Source of the DNA: Actinomycetota bacterium
GTDB lineage: Bacteria > Actinomycetota > Acidimicrobiia > IMCC26256 > PALSA-610
Direction of reading: 5' to 3'
DNA length: 51,162 nucleotides
Assembly: GCA_003134555.1 (NCBI GenBank)
Contig: PLBO01000113.1
Location: 75,374-126,535, forward strand
The translations under genes were made by a program, and so were the position numbers. The notes beneath the pieces were generated by a model. That model saw nothing but the letters and a program-made list of their open reading frames with translations, ran no database searches and had not been told where the DNA came from. Below, one piece after another: positions 35,007 through 43,784 of this stretch. How positions within the stretch are numbered: position 1 is the stretch's first letter; every line of letters starts with the position of its first letter.

Positions 35007-35647
35007 CGACGGATCGCGCGCGTGTGTTCCTCGTCGACGATCATCAGCTGTTTCTTGCCGGCGTGCGCGCCGAACTGGGGGAGGTCGTCGACGTCGTCGG
35101 CGCGGCGTCCGATGTCGACACGGCGATCGAGATGATCCGCGAACGCGTGCCCGATGTCGTCCTGGTCGACGTGCACATGCCCGCCGGCGGAGGCGGCCGT
35201 GTGATCCGCGAAATCGTGAGGACCCATCCCAACGTCCAGTTCCTCGCGCTGTCGGTCAGTGACGCGCCCGAGGACGTGATCGCCACGATCCGCGCCGGAG
35301 CGCGCGGTTACGTGACGAAGACGATCGCGCCGGACGAGCTCATCGACGCGATCGCGCGGGTGCGCGGTGGCGACGCGGTGTTCTCGTCGCGTCTCGCGGG
35401 ATTCGTGCTCGACGCCTTCGCCGATGCCGCGCCGCCCGCGGCCGATCCCGAGCTCGACCAGCTCACGCCGCGCGAGCGCGAGGTGCTTCGCCTCATCGCG
35501 CGGGGCTACGCGTACAAAGAGGTCGCACACGATCTCGGCATCTCCGCGAAGACCGTCGAGAGCCACGTCTCGTCGGTTCTGCGCAAGCTTCAGCTGTCGA
35601 GCCGCCATCAGCTCGCCCGCTGGGCATCCGATCGCCGCCTCATCTAG
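35003..35647 (+). CDS. LuxR/NarL-family response regulator
   Basis: 214 residues from GTG 35003, overlapping the kinase stop. The receiver domain has VFLVDDHQLFLAGVRAEL, phosphoacceptor Asp56 (VVLVDVHMP) and the Lys of GYVTKTIAPDEL. The DNA-binding HTH is LTPREREVLRLIARGYAYKE, then LGISAKTVESHVSSVLRKL. It pairs with the upstream PspC-domain kinase. Probable targets are its own divergent promoter region with the CCTGAC/GTCAGG site, and the PspC/LiaF-like gene pair. Confidence 0.93.
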   Translation: MTTDRARVFLVDDHQLFLAGVRAELGEVVDVVGAASDVDTAIEMIRERVPDVVLVDVHMPAGGGGRVIREIVRTHPNVQFLALSVSDAPEDVIATIRAGARGYVTKTIAPDELIDAIARVRGGDAVFSSRLAGFVLDAFADAAPPAADPELDQLTPREREVLRLIARGYAYKEVAHDLGISAKTVESHVSSVLRKLQLSSRHQLARWASDRRLI

Positions 35648-35655
35648 CCAATAGC

Positions 35656-35661
35656 TACGGT
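35656..35661 (+). promoter_or_regulatory. -10 element TACGGT, leaderless ligase gene
   Basis: TACGGT lies 7 nt before GTG 35669 without a ribosome site. Confidence 0.45.
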
Positions 35662-35668
35662 TCGGGCC

Positions 35669-36742
35669 GTGTCCCTCCCCGTACGCCCTCCGTTCGAGCC
35701 GATGCTGGCCAAGCTCACCCGAGAGATGCCCCCTGCGGGAGGTGTTTCCTACGAGCCCAAGTGGGACGGCTTTCGATGCATCGTCTTTCGCGACGGCGAC
35801 GAGCTCGACCTCCAGTCGCGCAATCAGAAGCCGCTCCTTCGCTACTTCCCGGAGCTGCGCGAACCGCTGCTCGAGCAGCTTCCGGATCGCGTCGTGCTCG
35901 ACGGCGAGCTCGTCGTCGCGAACGAGCGCGGTCTCGACTTCGACGCGCTGCAGCTGCGCCAACACCCGGCCGCGTCGCGCGTGAAGAAGCTCGCGGCCGA
36001 GATCCCGGCGTCGTATGTGGCGTTCGACCTCCTCGCGCTCGACGACGACTCGCTGCTCGACGTGCCGTTCGGCGATCGGCGCGAGGCACTCGAGCGCGTG
36101 CTCGCCGGCGCGCGTCCGCCGGTGTACCTCACGCCGACGACGCTCGAGCGCGACGTCGCGGCCGACTGGTTCTCGCGTTTCGAGGGCGCAGGGTTCGACG
36201 GGGTCGTCGCGAAGCCGCTCGCCGACGGGTATCGCCCGGGAAAACGGACGATGCTCAAGGTGAAGCACGAGCGCACCTGCGACTGCGTGGTCGCGGGCTT
36301 CCGTGTGCACAAGGACGGCAACGGCGTCGGTTCGTTCCTGCTCGGCTTGTACGACGAGCAGGGGACGCTGCATCACGTCGGGGTCGCGAGCGCGATGGCG
36401 GCGAAGCTGCGTACCGATCTCGCAAACGACGTCGAAGATCTCCGCGCCGGTGCGCTCGTCGACCATCCCTGGAAGGATTGGGCAGAGTCGATGTCGCATG
36501 CGGCGGCGCAGGGCCAGCGGATGCCGGGCGGCCCGAGCCGGTGGAACGCGACCAAGGATCTTTCCTGGGAGCCGCTGCGGATCGAGCGGGTCTGCGAGGT
36601 CGAGTTCGAGGGCATGATGAACGGCCGTTTCCGGCACAACGCGCGCTTCCGCAGGTGGCGTCCCGACAAGGATCCGGCCGACTGCACCTATGCGCAGCTC
36701 GAGACCGTTCCGCCGGCGGAGCTGCGGGAGATGTTCGGCTAA
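35669..36742 (+). CDS. ligC: ATP-dependent DNA ligase (LigC-like)
   Basis: 357 residues, covering a nucleotidyltransferase and an OB-fold domain only, as in mycobacterial LigC. Motif I EPKWDGFRCIVF with adenylated Lys31; DRVVLDGELVV; motif III YVAFDLLALDDD; motif IV FDGVVAKPLADGYRPG; motif V MLKVKHERTCDCVVAGFRVH. The OB fold ends VCEVEFEGMMNGRFRHNARF and WRPDKDP. LigC enzymes act in repair or end joining beside LigD/Ku in mycobacteria. No ku or ligD is in this window. It is 21 bp after the response regulator but has its own -10 element. Confidence 0.92.
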   Translation: MSLPVRPPFEPMLAKLTREMPPAGGVSYEPKWDGFRCIVFRDGDELDLQSRNQKPLLRYFPELREPLLEQLPDRVVLDGELVVANERGLDFDALQLRQHPAASRVKKLAAEIPASYVAFDLLALDDDSLLDVPFGDRREALERVLAGARPPVYLTPTTLERDVAADWFSRFEGAGFDGVVAKPLADGYRPGKRTMLKVKHERTCDCVVAGFRVHKDGNGVGSFLLGLYDEQGTLHHVGVASAMAAKLRTDLANDVEDLRAGALVDHPWKDWAESMSHAAAQGQRMPGGPSRWNATKDLSWEPLRIERVCEVEFEGMMNGRFRHNARFRRWRPDKDPADCTYAQLETVPPAELREMFG

Positions 36743-36802
36743 GGGGCAGGTGCGCAGCGGCATTCGCCCGATTCCTGCCTGGTACAGGAGGGTCGTTCGC
36801 GC

Positions 36803-36898
36803 TACACTTCTACGGTTGTGTCGGGCGCCCCCGCGGGGGCGGGAAACGTGGGCCGTGGCCCACGTTTTTTCTTGGGATCACGAGGAAAGGCGCGGAGT
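36803..36898 (+). promoter_or_regulatory. Promoter and attenuator-type leader of the rimP-nusA-infB operon
   Basis: TACACT (36803-36808) should start transcription near 36815. The leader folds into a CGCCCCC/GGGGGCG hairpin (36826-36841), then the intrinsic terminator at 36844-36870, then GAGGAAAGG before the GTG of rimP at 36899. So the terminator lies between promoter and first gene. Readthrough must be controlled or constitutive at a fraction; NusA itself is a candidate. Confidence 0.6.
36844..36870 (+). terminator. Intrinsic terminator in the rimP leader
   Basis: AAACGTGGGC and GCCCACGTTT pair perfectly around a CGTG loop, and six T run to 36870. It is the strongest terminator in the window. 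It sits downstream of a -10 element and upstream of rimP, so it can act as an attenuator as well as ending ligase transcripts. Confidence 0.85.
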
Positions 36899-37423
36899 GT
36901 GAGTGCGACGGACACGCAACTCGAAGCGGTACGTGCCGCAGTCGAGCCCGCCGTCGCCGCGCTCGGACTCGCCGTTTACGACGTCGAAATGCTCGGCGGT
37001 GCCGGGGCGCGCACGTTGCGCGTCACCGTGACCCGGGCCGACGGCGTCGACCTCGAGACCATCACCGCTGTCACCCATGCAGTCTCACCGATCGTCGACG
37101 GTACGTCGACCATCGGGAGTTCGTACCTGCTCGAGGTCAGCAGCCCGGGCGTCGAGCGCGCGTTGCGCCGGCCCGAGCACTACAGCTCCGCTCTGGGCGA
37201 GGAGGTTTCGGTCAAGTTCCACACCGGCGCGGGGCCGCAGCGCGTGCGGGGCGTACTTCGCCGTTTCGACGGCGTGACCTGTGTCGTCGAGTCCGCCGAC
37301 GGCGTCGACGAGGAGATCGCGATCTCCGACGTCACCCAGGCGCGCACCGTGTTCGAATGGGGTCCGCAGCCGCGTCAACGGTCGAAGGACCAGGGGCGCG
37401 CGCGGGCGAAAGGGAAGTCATGA
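36899..37423 (+). CDS. rimP: Ribosome maturation factor RimP
   Basis: 174 residues from GTG 36899, with GAGGAAAGG eight nt upstream. An in-frame upstream start at 36818 would read through the terminator and is rejected. RimP helps early 30S assembly. N-terminal domain: LEAVRAAVEPAVAALGLAVY, DVEMLGGAGARTLRVTV. C-terminal SH3-like domain: YLLEVSSPGVERALRRPEHY, GVLRRFDGVTCVVE. A short Lys/Arg tail ends it. The stop overlaps nusA (ATGA). Confidence 0.95.
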   Translation: MSATDTQLEAVRAAVEPAVAALGLAVYDVEMLGGAGARTLRVTVTRADGVDLETITAVTHAVSPIVDGTSTIGSSYLLEVSSPGVERALRRPEHYSSALGEEVSVKFHTGAGPQRVRGVLRRFDGVTCVVESADGVDEEIAISDVTQARTVFEWGPQPRQRSKDQGRARAKGKS

Positions 37424-38769
37424 AAAACCCGGAGATGCTCGAAGCGCTCTCGGCGCTCGCGATCGAAAAGGGCATTCCCGAAGAGGTGATGCTCGAGGCG
37501 CTCGCGAACGCGTTGGTCACCGCGTACAAACGGATGCCGGAAGCGGCCGAGGAAGCTCTCGTCGAGATCGACGTCGAGACCGGCGAGATCCGCGTGATCG
37601 CGCAGGAGCTCGACGAGGACGGCAACGTCACGCGCGAGTGGGACGACACGCCCGGCGACTTCGGGCGCATCGCCGCGCAGACCGCGAAGCAGGTGATCCT
37701 GCAGCGGATTCGCGAGGCCGAGCGCGAGATGAAGTACGAGGAATACGCCGGACGCGAGGGCGACATCGTCACCGGCATCATCCAACAGACCGATGCTCGC
37801 TACACGCTGCTCGACCTCGGCCGGGTCGAGGCCCTGCTGCCGCAGGCCGAACAGGTCCCCGGCGACCGTTACGACCACGGCTCGCGCATGAAGGCGTACA
37901 TCGTCGAGGTGCGCAAGACGGCGAAGGGTCCGCAAATCGTGGTGTCGCGCACGCACCCCGGCCTCGTACGCCGCCTCTTCGAGCTCGAGGTCCCCGAGCT
38001 GCTCGACGGCGTCGTCGAGATCAAGGCCGTCGCGCGGGAGCCCGGACACCGCACCAAGATCGCGGTCGCGTCGAACGATCAAAACGTCGACCCGGTCGGG
38101 GCGTGTGTCGGCGCCCGCGGGATGCGCGTCCGGCAGGTCGTGAACGAGTTGCGCGGCGAGAAGGTCGACATCGTCCCGTACAGCGGCGAGTCGCAGGAGT
38201 TCGTCATGCGCGCGCTCGCTCCCGCCAAGGTGCGCGAGGTTCGCATCCACGAGGACACGGGTATCGCGGAAGTCATCGTCCCCGACTTCCAGCTCTCGCT
38301 CGCGATCGGCAAAGAAGGCCAGAACGCGCGACTCGCGGCCCGCCTCACGGGTTGGCGCGTCGACATCAAGAGCGAGACGCAACTCGCGGACGAAGAGGCC
38401 GGAGGGGGCTACGCCGAGGGCGAATGGGTCGAAGGGCCCGACGGTCAGCTGATGTGGCAGCCCGCCGAGGGCGGCGAGGCGATCAGCGCGGCGGAAGCCG
38501 GCTACGGCACGATCGCCGGCGGTGAGGCCCCGCCCGAGATCGCGGCCGCGACCGCGACTGCTCCGGAGGTTGCGCCCGAGACGCGTGACCTCGACGACGA
38601 GGAGCCGCAAGCGCCGGCCGCGGAGGAGGCGGCGGTGCACGTCGACGCCACGGTGGCCGACGAAGCTGCCGACGAGCTGGCGGCCGACACCGACCTCGAC
38701 GAAGAGGATCCGGGGGTTCGCACGGAAGAGGAAGCCGAAATCGAAGAGACGGCAGGAGATCAGAGCTGA
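37420..38769 (+). CDS. nusA: Transcription termination/antitermination factor NusA
   Basis: 449 residues from ATG 37420. The N-terminal RNAP-binding domain has MKNPEMLEALSALAIEKGIP and VTAYKRMPEAAEEALVEID. The S1 domain follows (YAGREGDIVTGIIQQTDARY, LLDLGRVEALLPQAEQVPGD). KH1 and KH2 are clear (RTKIAVASNDQNVDPVGACV, GARGMRVRQVVNELRGEKVD and LAIGKEGQNARLAARLTGW). An acidic low-complexity tail of about 80 residues follows. NusA acts on pausing and termination, and in other bacteria it represses its own operon, which is relevant to the leader terminator upstream. Its stop overlaps the CTG start of ylxR. Confidence 0.96.
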   Translation: MKNPEMLEALSALAIEKGIPEEVMLEALANALVTAYKRMPEAAEEALVEIDVETGEIRVIAQELDEDGNVTREWDDTPGDFGRIAAQTAKQVILQRIREAEREMKYEEYAGREGDIVTGIIQQTDARYTLLDLGRVEALLPQAEQVPGDRYDHGSRMKAYIVEVRKTAKGPQIVVSRTHPGLVRRLFELEVPELLDGVVEIKAVAREPGHRTKIAVASNDQNVDPVGACVGARGMRVRQVVNELRGEKVDIVPYSGESQEFVMRALAPAKVREVRIHEDTGIAEVIVPDFQLSLAIGKEGQNARLAARLTGWRVDIKSETQLADEEAGGGYAEGEWVEGPDGQLMWQPAEGGEAISAAEAGYGTIAGGEAPPEIAAATATAPEVAPETRDLDDEEPQAPAAEEAAVHVDATVADEAADELAADTDLDEEDPGVRTEEEAEIEETAGDQS

Positions 38770-39020
38770 CGGAGCCGCGGCGCACATGCGTCGGCTGCCG
38801 CCGGACCGACCGGCCCGAGGGGTGGATCCGGATTGCAGCGACGCGTGAGGGAGCGGTACAGATCGGCCGGACGGCGCCCGGCCGGGGTGCATGGGTCTGT
38901 TCGGGAGCATGTTTCGGACAAGCCGCGAAGCGAGGAATGCTCGCCCGGGCGCTGCGGCGAGAGCTAACGAGCACCGATGTCGAGGCGTTGCGCGCGAGAC
39001 TAGAGAGCATCAATTTCTAA
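38766..39020 (+). CDS. ylxR: YlxR family (DUF448) RNA-binding protein with apparent CTG start
   Basis: 84 residues. The frame reads TEPRRTCVGCRRTDRPEGW, GRTAPGRGAWVCSGACFGQA and KRGMLARALRREL, ending SINF before TAA 39018-39020. This is the YlxR/DUF448 family with its CVGCR signature, always found between nusA and infB. No ATG, GTG or TTG lies in a sensible place in frame. CTG 38766 overlaps the nusA stop (CTGA), and AGGAG sits seven nt before it, so CTG is the probable start. YlxR proteins bind RNA and nucleoid DNA and affect gene expression in firmicutes. Gene callers that require ATG/GTG/TTG will miss it. Confidence 0.85.
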   Translation: MTEPRRTCVGCRRTDRPEGWIRIAATREGAVQIGRTAPGRGAWVCSGACFGQAAKRGMLARALRRELTSTDVEALRARLESINF

Positions 39021-39034
39021 GGGAACGGACTGTT

Positions 39035-41827
39035 TTGGCGACGAAGAAGATCCGGGTCTACGAGCTGGCACGAGAGCTCGGCGTTGACAACGCCGTCGTG
39101 GTCGAGCTTTCCAACGAGCTCAAGATCGGGGTGAAGAGCCACTCGTCGAGTATCGACGAGCCTTCGGCCGACCGCGTCCGCCGGCTGGCCGACTCTCGTG
39201 GCCTCAAGCGCGCTCCCGTCGTCGAGCCCCAGCCGGCTCCGGCTCCGCCCGAACCCAAGGCCGCGGCTGTCGCCGCCGTGGCGCCGGTCGCGCCTGCGGC
39301 CGGCGAACCCCTCGCGCCCGCGGCGTCCGCGCCCGTAGCTGTCGAGGAACCCAAGCCCGCGGTGGTGCGCTCGGCGCACCGGGTCGTGCGTTCTTCGCCC
39401 GCGCCTCCGGCGCCGCCCGCGCCCGCGCCGATCGAGCGGCCCGCCGCGGCGACGATCGCGCCGCCCGCCGCTCCCGCGTCGCGGCCCACCCCGGCCGACG
39501 AACGTCCCGCGGCGCGCACGACTTCGACGCCGCCCCCGACCGCGCCTTCGCGCCCGACGTCGGGAAGCGGCAGGTCGATTCCTCCGCCTCCGGGCGGCGC
39601 GAAGGTGCCCCCGCCGCCGCCCGGTCCCCGCACAAGCTTCGGGAGTCGTCCCGGTGGTCCGCGGCCCGGTCCGGGGAGCAGCACGGGTGGTCCCGGCGCG
39701 GGTGGCGGTCGTAGCGGCCCCGGTGGTGGAGGCGGCGGTTTCGGCGGTCCTCGCCCAGGCGGTGGCGGCGGGGGCGGCGGATACACGCCCGGCGGTGGTC
39801 CGGGCGGCGGCCCTAGTGGCCCGGGCGCGGGTCGTACCGGCGCGCCCGGTCGCGGCCGCGGCGGCCCCGGTGGTGGTCCCGGTGGATTCGGAGGAGGACC
39901 CGGTGGTGGTCCCGGCGGTCGGGGACGACCGGGTGGACCGCCGCAACGGCGTCGCAAGAAGCGCCGTCGCGATCGCGCCGAGCTCGAACCGGCGTCGCAG
40001 CGGCTCACGCCCACCGACGCACCGGTTCCCGAGGGCGAGATCGTCGTCGCGCGCGGAAGCACGATTCAGGAGTACGCGCCGAAGCTGAACCGCACGCCCG
40101 CCGATCTCGTACGGATCTTGTTCGAGGCCGGCGAGATGATGACGGCAACCGCGTCGCTCGCCGACGAGATGATCGAGCTGATCGCCGAGGCGCTCGGCGC
40201 CCAGATCCTCATCGTCGAGCCGGGCAGCGAGCAGGAGATCGAGCTGATCGCGCTCCTCACCGCCGACGACGACGAAGACGACGAAGCGCTGCTCGAGCCG
40301 CGCCCGCCGGTCATCACGGTGATGGGTCACGTCGACCACGGCAAGACCACGCTGCTCGATCGCATCCGTAACGCGAACGTCGTGGCGGGAGAGGCCGGTG
40401 GCATCACCCAGCACATCGGCGCCTATCAAGTGAATCGCGCCGGTCGTCGCATCACGTTCATCGACACACCCGGCCACGAAGCGTTCACCGCGATGCGGTC
40501 TCGCGGCGCGCAGATCACCGACATCGCGATCCTCGTCGTCGCGGCCGACGACGGCGTGATGCCGCAGACGCTCGAAGCGATCAGTCATGCACGCGCGGCC
40601 GAGGTTCCGATCGTCGTCGCGGTCACGAAGGTCGACCGCGAAGATGCCGACCCCACGCGCGTCCGCCAGCAGCTCACCGAGAACGAGCTGGTGCCCGAGG
40701 AGTGGGGCGGCGACACCATCGTGCTCGACGTCGCCGCGCCGACGGGGCAGGGCATCGAGGAGTTGCTCGACGCGCTGTTGCTCGTCGCCGACGCCGAGAT
40801 TGCCGAGGACCTGGTTGCGAATCCGAAGCGTCCCGCCAAGGCATACGTGCTCGAGTCGTTCCTCGACCAGGGCCGCGGTCCGGTCGTCACCGCGCTCGTC
40901 GAGGAAGGCACCTTGCGCGTCGGCGATCAGATGGTCGCCGGGCCCGCGTGGGGCCGCGTGCGAGCGATGTTCGACGAGCACGGTCAGCAAGTGACCGAGG
41001 CCGGTCCGTCGGTCCCCGTCGAAGTACTCGGCCTCGACGACGTACCGCTCGCGGGCGACGAGCTGCGAGTCGCGCCGTCCGACAAGGTCGCCCGCACGGT
41101 CGCAGAAGCGCGTGCTCACCGTCGCAAGGTCGCGGCGCAACGCAACCCGATGATGTTGGGCGGCGGCGCACGACTCGAGGACATCTTCGCGATGGTGCAG
41201 CGGGGCGAGGTCGCCACGCTCAACCTCATCGTGAAGGCCGACGTGAACGGCTCGCTCGAAGCGCTCACCGACGCCCTGCGCAAGCTCGACGCGGAGCACG
41301 ACGAGGTCCGGTTGTCGTTCGTGCACCGCGGCGTGGGTGGCATCACAGAATCCGACCTGAACCTGGCGGCGGTATCGAACGCGACCGTGATCGGGTTCAA
41401 CGTCCGTCCCGACCGCAAGGCGCGCGAGGTCGCCGAACGCGAGGGTGTCGAGATCCGCACCTACGAAGTCATCTACGGCGTGCTCTCCGACGTCAGCAAC
41501 GCCCTCGTCGGGATGCTCAAGCCCGAGTACGAAGAGGTCGTCACCGGGGACGCGGAGGTCCGCGAGGTCTTCTCGGTGCCGCGCATCGGCAAGGTCGCGG
41601 GCTGCTACGTCACGAGCGGTGTCATCACGCGCGGCTCGAAGGTGCGCTTCCTGCGCGAGGGCACGGTCATCTGGAAGGGTCAGATCGCCACGCTGCGTCG
41701 GTTCAAGGACGACGTACGCGAGGTGCGCGACGGCTTCGAGTGCGGTATCGGGCTGGAGAACTACCAGGATCTCAAGCCCGGCGACGTGATCGAGACCTTC
41801 GAGGAACGCGAGATCGCGCGGGTCTGA
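39035..41827 (+). CDS. infB: Translation initiation factor IF-2
   Basis: 930 residues from TTG 39035 (GGGAAC nearby), 14 bp after ylxR. IF2N domain: [21 protein letters not shown] low-complexity region follows to about residue 320: first Ala/Pro, then very Gly-rich (many GGGG and GPGGG runs), then [11 protein letters not shown] second IF2N-like segment follows ([20 protein letters not shown]). The GTPase domain has [14 protein letters not shown] (from residue 431), [26 protein letters not shown] and VTKVDRE. Domains II-IV are complete and end [22 protein letters not shown]2 places initiator tRNA on the ribosome. Many leaderless mRNAs here would depend on IF2-driven 70S or 30S initiation. Confidence 0.97.
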   Translation: MATKKIRVYELARELGVDNAVVVELSNELKIGVKSHSSSIDEPSADRVRRLADSRGLKRAPVVEPQPAPAPPEPKAAAVAAVAPVAPAAGEPLAPAASAPVAVEEPKPAVVRSAHRVVRSSPAPPAPPAPAPIERPAAATIAPPAAPASRPTPADERPAARTTSTPPPTAPSRPTSGSGRSIPPPPGGAKVPPPPPGPRTSFGSRPGGPRPGPGSSTGGPGAGGGRSGPGGGGGGFGGPRPGGGGGGGGYTPGGGPGGGPSGPGAGRTGAPGRGRGGPGGGPGGFGGGPGGGPGGRGRPGGPPQRRRKKRRRDRAELEPASQRLTPTDAPVPEGEIVVARGSTIQEYAPKLNRTPADLVRILFEAGEMMTATASLADEMIELIAEALGAQILIVEPGSEQEIELIALLTADDDEDDEALLEPRPPVITVMGHVDHGKTTLLDRIRNANVVAGEAGGITQHIGAYQVNRAGRRITFIDTPGHEAFTAMRSRGAQITDIAILVVAADDGVMPQTLEAISHARAAEVPIVVAVTKVDREDADPTRVRQQLTENELVPEEWGGDTIVLDVAAPTGQGIEELLDALLLVADAEIAEDLVANPKRPAKAYVLESFLDQGRGPVVTALVEEGTLRVGDQMVAGPAWGRVRAMFDEHGQQVTEAGPSVPVEVLGLDDVPLAGDELRVAPSDKVARTVAEARAHRRKVAAQRNPMMLGGGARLEDIFAMVQRGEVATLNLIVKADVNGSLEALTDALRKLDAEHDEVRLSFVHRGVGGITESDLNLAAVSNATVIGFNVRPDRKAREVAEREGVEIRTYEVIYGVLSDVSNALVGMLKPEYEEVVTGDAEVREVFSVPRIGKVAGCYVTSGVITRGSKVRFLREGTVIWKGQIATLRRFKDDVREVRDGFECGIGLENYQDLKPGDVIETFEEREIARV

Positions 41828-41845
41828 TCGCCGGATATCGACGAT

Positions 41846-43009
41846 GTGAGCGCAGTCGCAGTCGCTCTTCTCGCAGTCGGGCTTGTCGGCGCGCTGACCC
41901 GCCCGCGGAACATTCCCGCCTGGTCGCTTCCGGTGATAGCGGCGCTCGTCGCGGTCGCCACCGGCGTCGTCGACGGCTCGCAGGTGCACGACGTCGTGCG
42001 ACCGCTCGCCTCGCCGCTCGCATTCGTGCTGATAGCAGTGCCGTTTGCGGCGTCACTCGACCACGTCGGCGTGTTCCACGAGCTGGCGGCGTTCGCGGCC
42101 CGTAGCCGCCATGTCGTCGGCGCGCTCTGGATCCTCGCCGCGCTCGTCGTGGCGTTGTTGAACCTCGACGCCGCCGTCGTTCTGCTCACGCCGTTGTACA
42201 TACGGACGGCGTTGCTCGTCGACGTCGACCCGGTCGCGCTCGCGTTCCAGCCGGTGCTACTTGCTTCGCTCGCGAGCAGCGTGCTCGTGGTGTCGAACCT
42301 CACGAACCTGCTCGCGGCGTCGCACCTGTCACTGCACAACTCCGACTTCCTCCGTCACCTCGCGTTGCCGTCGCTCGCCGCCTCGGCCGTCGGCTGGTTC
42401 GCGTACCGCCGCGTCTTTCGGATCCGGCCGCGCGCCGCGGCGCGCGTCGGAGCGCATGGGCCGGACAAACGAGCGCTCGTCGTCGGGCTGGGCGCGATCG
42501 CGCTGTTCCTCCTGCTGCTGCTCGAAGGCGAGCCGTTCGGAGTGCCGGCGTGGGCGGCCGCGCTCGCGACCGAGCTCGTGCTGATCGGAATCACTCGCCG
42601 AGTCCCATGGCGCGAGGTCCCGCTCGGGACCGCGGTCCTCGCGGCTGCGCTCGCGGTGCTCGCGGCCGGCGTCGCGGGCGCACTGCCGCACGCCTTCACG
42701 AGCTTGGACGCGGGTGGGACGCGCGGCTTCGCGGCCGGTGTCGTCTCGGCCAATCTGCTGAACAACCTGCCGGCGGTCCTGGTGGGAGTGACCCACCTCT
42801 CGGCGCGCGGCCGGGTGTGGCCCCTGTTGCTTGGTGTGAATCTCGGCCCCCTCCTTCTGCTGACCGGCTCACTCGCCGCGCTGCTGTGGCAGGCGAGCGC
42901 GCGGCGGGCGGGCGTGGAGGTCGACGCCCGCCACTACAGCCGCGTGGGGGCCGCGGTGGGCCTGCCGGCGATGGTGGCGGCGGCGCTGGTGCTCCACGTC
43001 CTCGGGTGA
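41846..43009 (+). CDS. ArsB/NhaD (SLC13-like) family permease
   Basis: 387 residues from GTG 41846, with ten or eleven hydrophobic segments. SPLAFVLIAVPFAASLDHVG, LLNLDAAVVLLTPLYIRTAL, VVSNLTNLLAASHLSLHNSD and VVSANLLNNLPAVLVGVTHL match the repeated N/P-containing helical hairpins of the ArsB/CitM ion-transporter superfamily. The substrate could be arsenite, an organic anion or Na+/H+; no arsenic genes (arsR, arsC) are nearby. It lies 18 bp after infB inside an otherwise translation-only cluster, so it may be co-transcribed with it. I see no ribosome binding site of note. Confidence 0.82.
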   Translation: MSAVAVALLAVGLVGALTRPRNIPAWSLPVIAALVAVATGVVDGSQVHDVVRPLASPLAFVLIAVPFAASLDHVGVFHELAAFAARSRHVVGALWILAALVVALLNLDAAVVLLTPLYIRTALLVDVDPVALAFQPVLLASLASSVLVVSNLTNLLAASHLSLHNSDFLRHLALPSLAASAVGWFAYRRVFRIRPRAAARVGAHGPDKRALVVGLGAIALFLLLLLEGEPFGVPAWAAALATELVLIGITRRVPWREVPLGTAVLAAALAVLAAGVAGALPHAFTSLDAGGTRGFAAGVVSANLLNNLPAVLVGVTHLSARGRVWPLLLGVNLGPLLLLTGSLAALLWQASARRAGVEVDARHYSRVGAAVGLPAMVAAALVLHVLG

Positions 43010-43032
43010 CCGAACCGCGTATCCGTATCGAG

Positions 43033-43051
43033 GCGCCACTGCCGGTGGCGC
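43033..43051. promoter_or_regulatory. Perfect hairpin/palindrome before ylxP
   Basis: GCGCCAC and GTGGCGC flank TGCCG, giving a 7-bp perfect stem. There is no T-run, so a terminator is unlikely. GAGAAT at 43052-43057, 6 nt before GTG 43064, could be a non-consensus -10. The palindrome abuts it and may be an operator or an RNA element at the end of the permease mRNA. Confidence 0.35.
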
Positions 43052-43063
43052 GAGAATGGACAC

Positions 43064-43360
43064 GTGCACGCGGCCGCCGTTCGTTTCGATCTGCACATAC
43101 CGCAGAGTCGATCGCTGAAGACGAAGCGCGCCGCGATCCGCCCGATCGTCGAGGGGCTGCGTCATCGGTTCCGGGTTTCGGCGGCGGAGGTCGACCACCA
43201 CGACCAGTGGCAGCGGGCCGCGATAGCGGTCGCCGTCGTCGCCGCCACCGATACCCAGCTCCGGGAGGTGCTCGCCACGATCGAGCGGTTCGTGGTCGCG
43301 GCGCCCGACATCGAGCTGCTCGACGTCGAGACCGCGTGGCTCGAGAGCGAGCGGGCGTGA
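43064..43360 (+). CDS. ylxP: YlxP-like protein (DUF503)
   Basis: 98 residues from GTG 43064. The DUF503 signature is plain: FDLHIPQSRSLKTKRAAIRP, IVEGLRHRFRVSAAEVDHHD and a second half with VAVVAATDTQLREVLATIE. The fold is a small ferredoxin-like alpha/beta. Members sit between infB and rbfA across firmicutes and actinobacteria; a ribosome-assembly role is likely but unproven. It lies 4 bp before rbfA. Confidence 0.9.
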   Translation: MHAAAVRFDLHIPQSRSLKTKRAAIRPIVEGLRHRFRVSAAEVDHHDQWQRAAIAVAVVAATDTQLREVLATIERFVVAAPDIELLDVETAWLESERA

Positions 43361-43364
43361 GCGC

Positions 43365-43784
43365 ATGACTTCGGCGAGGCGGTACCCGCGCACGGCGCGA
43401 GTGAACGAAGTGATGCTCGAGGTGCTCGCCGACGAGCTCGAGCGTATGAGCGACCCGCGCCTCGAGCTGGTCGCGCTCACTGGTGTCGACGTGAGCCGCG
43501 ACCTCGCGCACGCCAAGGTGTACTACTCGACGCTCACCGCGACCGCCGTCGACACGAGAGAATCGATTCCCGACGAGGTGGCGGCCGCGCTGCACTCGGC
43601 CGGCTCGCACCTGCGCGGGGCAGTCGGGCGCCAGATGCGCATCCGCCAGGTGCCGCGTCTCGAATTCCTCGTCGACCCCGGCATCGTGTCGGGCCAACGG
43701 ATCGAAGACATCCTGCGCGAGATCCACCACCAGGAGGCGGCAACCGACGAGAGTGATGGCGCGGGTGGCGAGGAGATCTCGTGA
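43365..43784 (+). CDS. rbfA: 30S ribosome-binding factor RbfA
   Basis: 139 residues from ATG 43365. RbfA binds the 16S rRNA 5' helix region late in 30S maturation. The KH-like fold has RVNEVMLEVLADELERMSDP, LVALTGVDVSRDLAHAKVYY, LRGAVGRQMRIRQVPRLEF and DPGIVSGQRIEDILREI. A short acidic tail (ESDGAGGEE) follows. Length is normal for actinobacteria. The stop overlaps nrnA (GTGA). Confidence 0.95.
   Translation: MTSARRYPRTARVNEVMLEVLADELERMSDPRLELVALTGVDVSRDLAHAKVYYSTLTATAVDTRESIPDEVAAALHSAGSHLRGAVGRQMRIRQVPRLEFLVDPGIVSGQRIEDILREIHHQEAATDESDGAGGEEIS

Noticed and set aside
39640-39960. Repeat region in infB as a separate element
   Set aside because: Gly-rich codon runs within the normal linker of IF2; imperfect and in frame.
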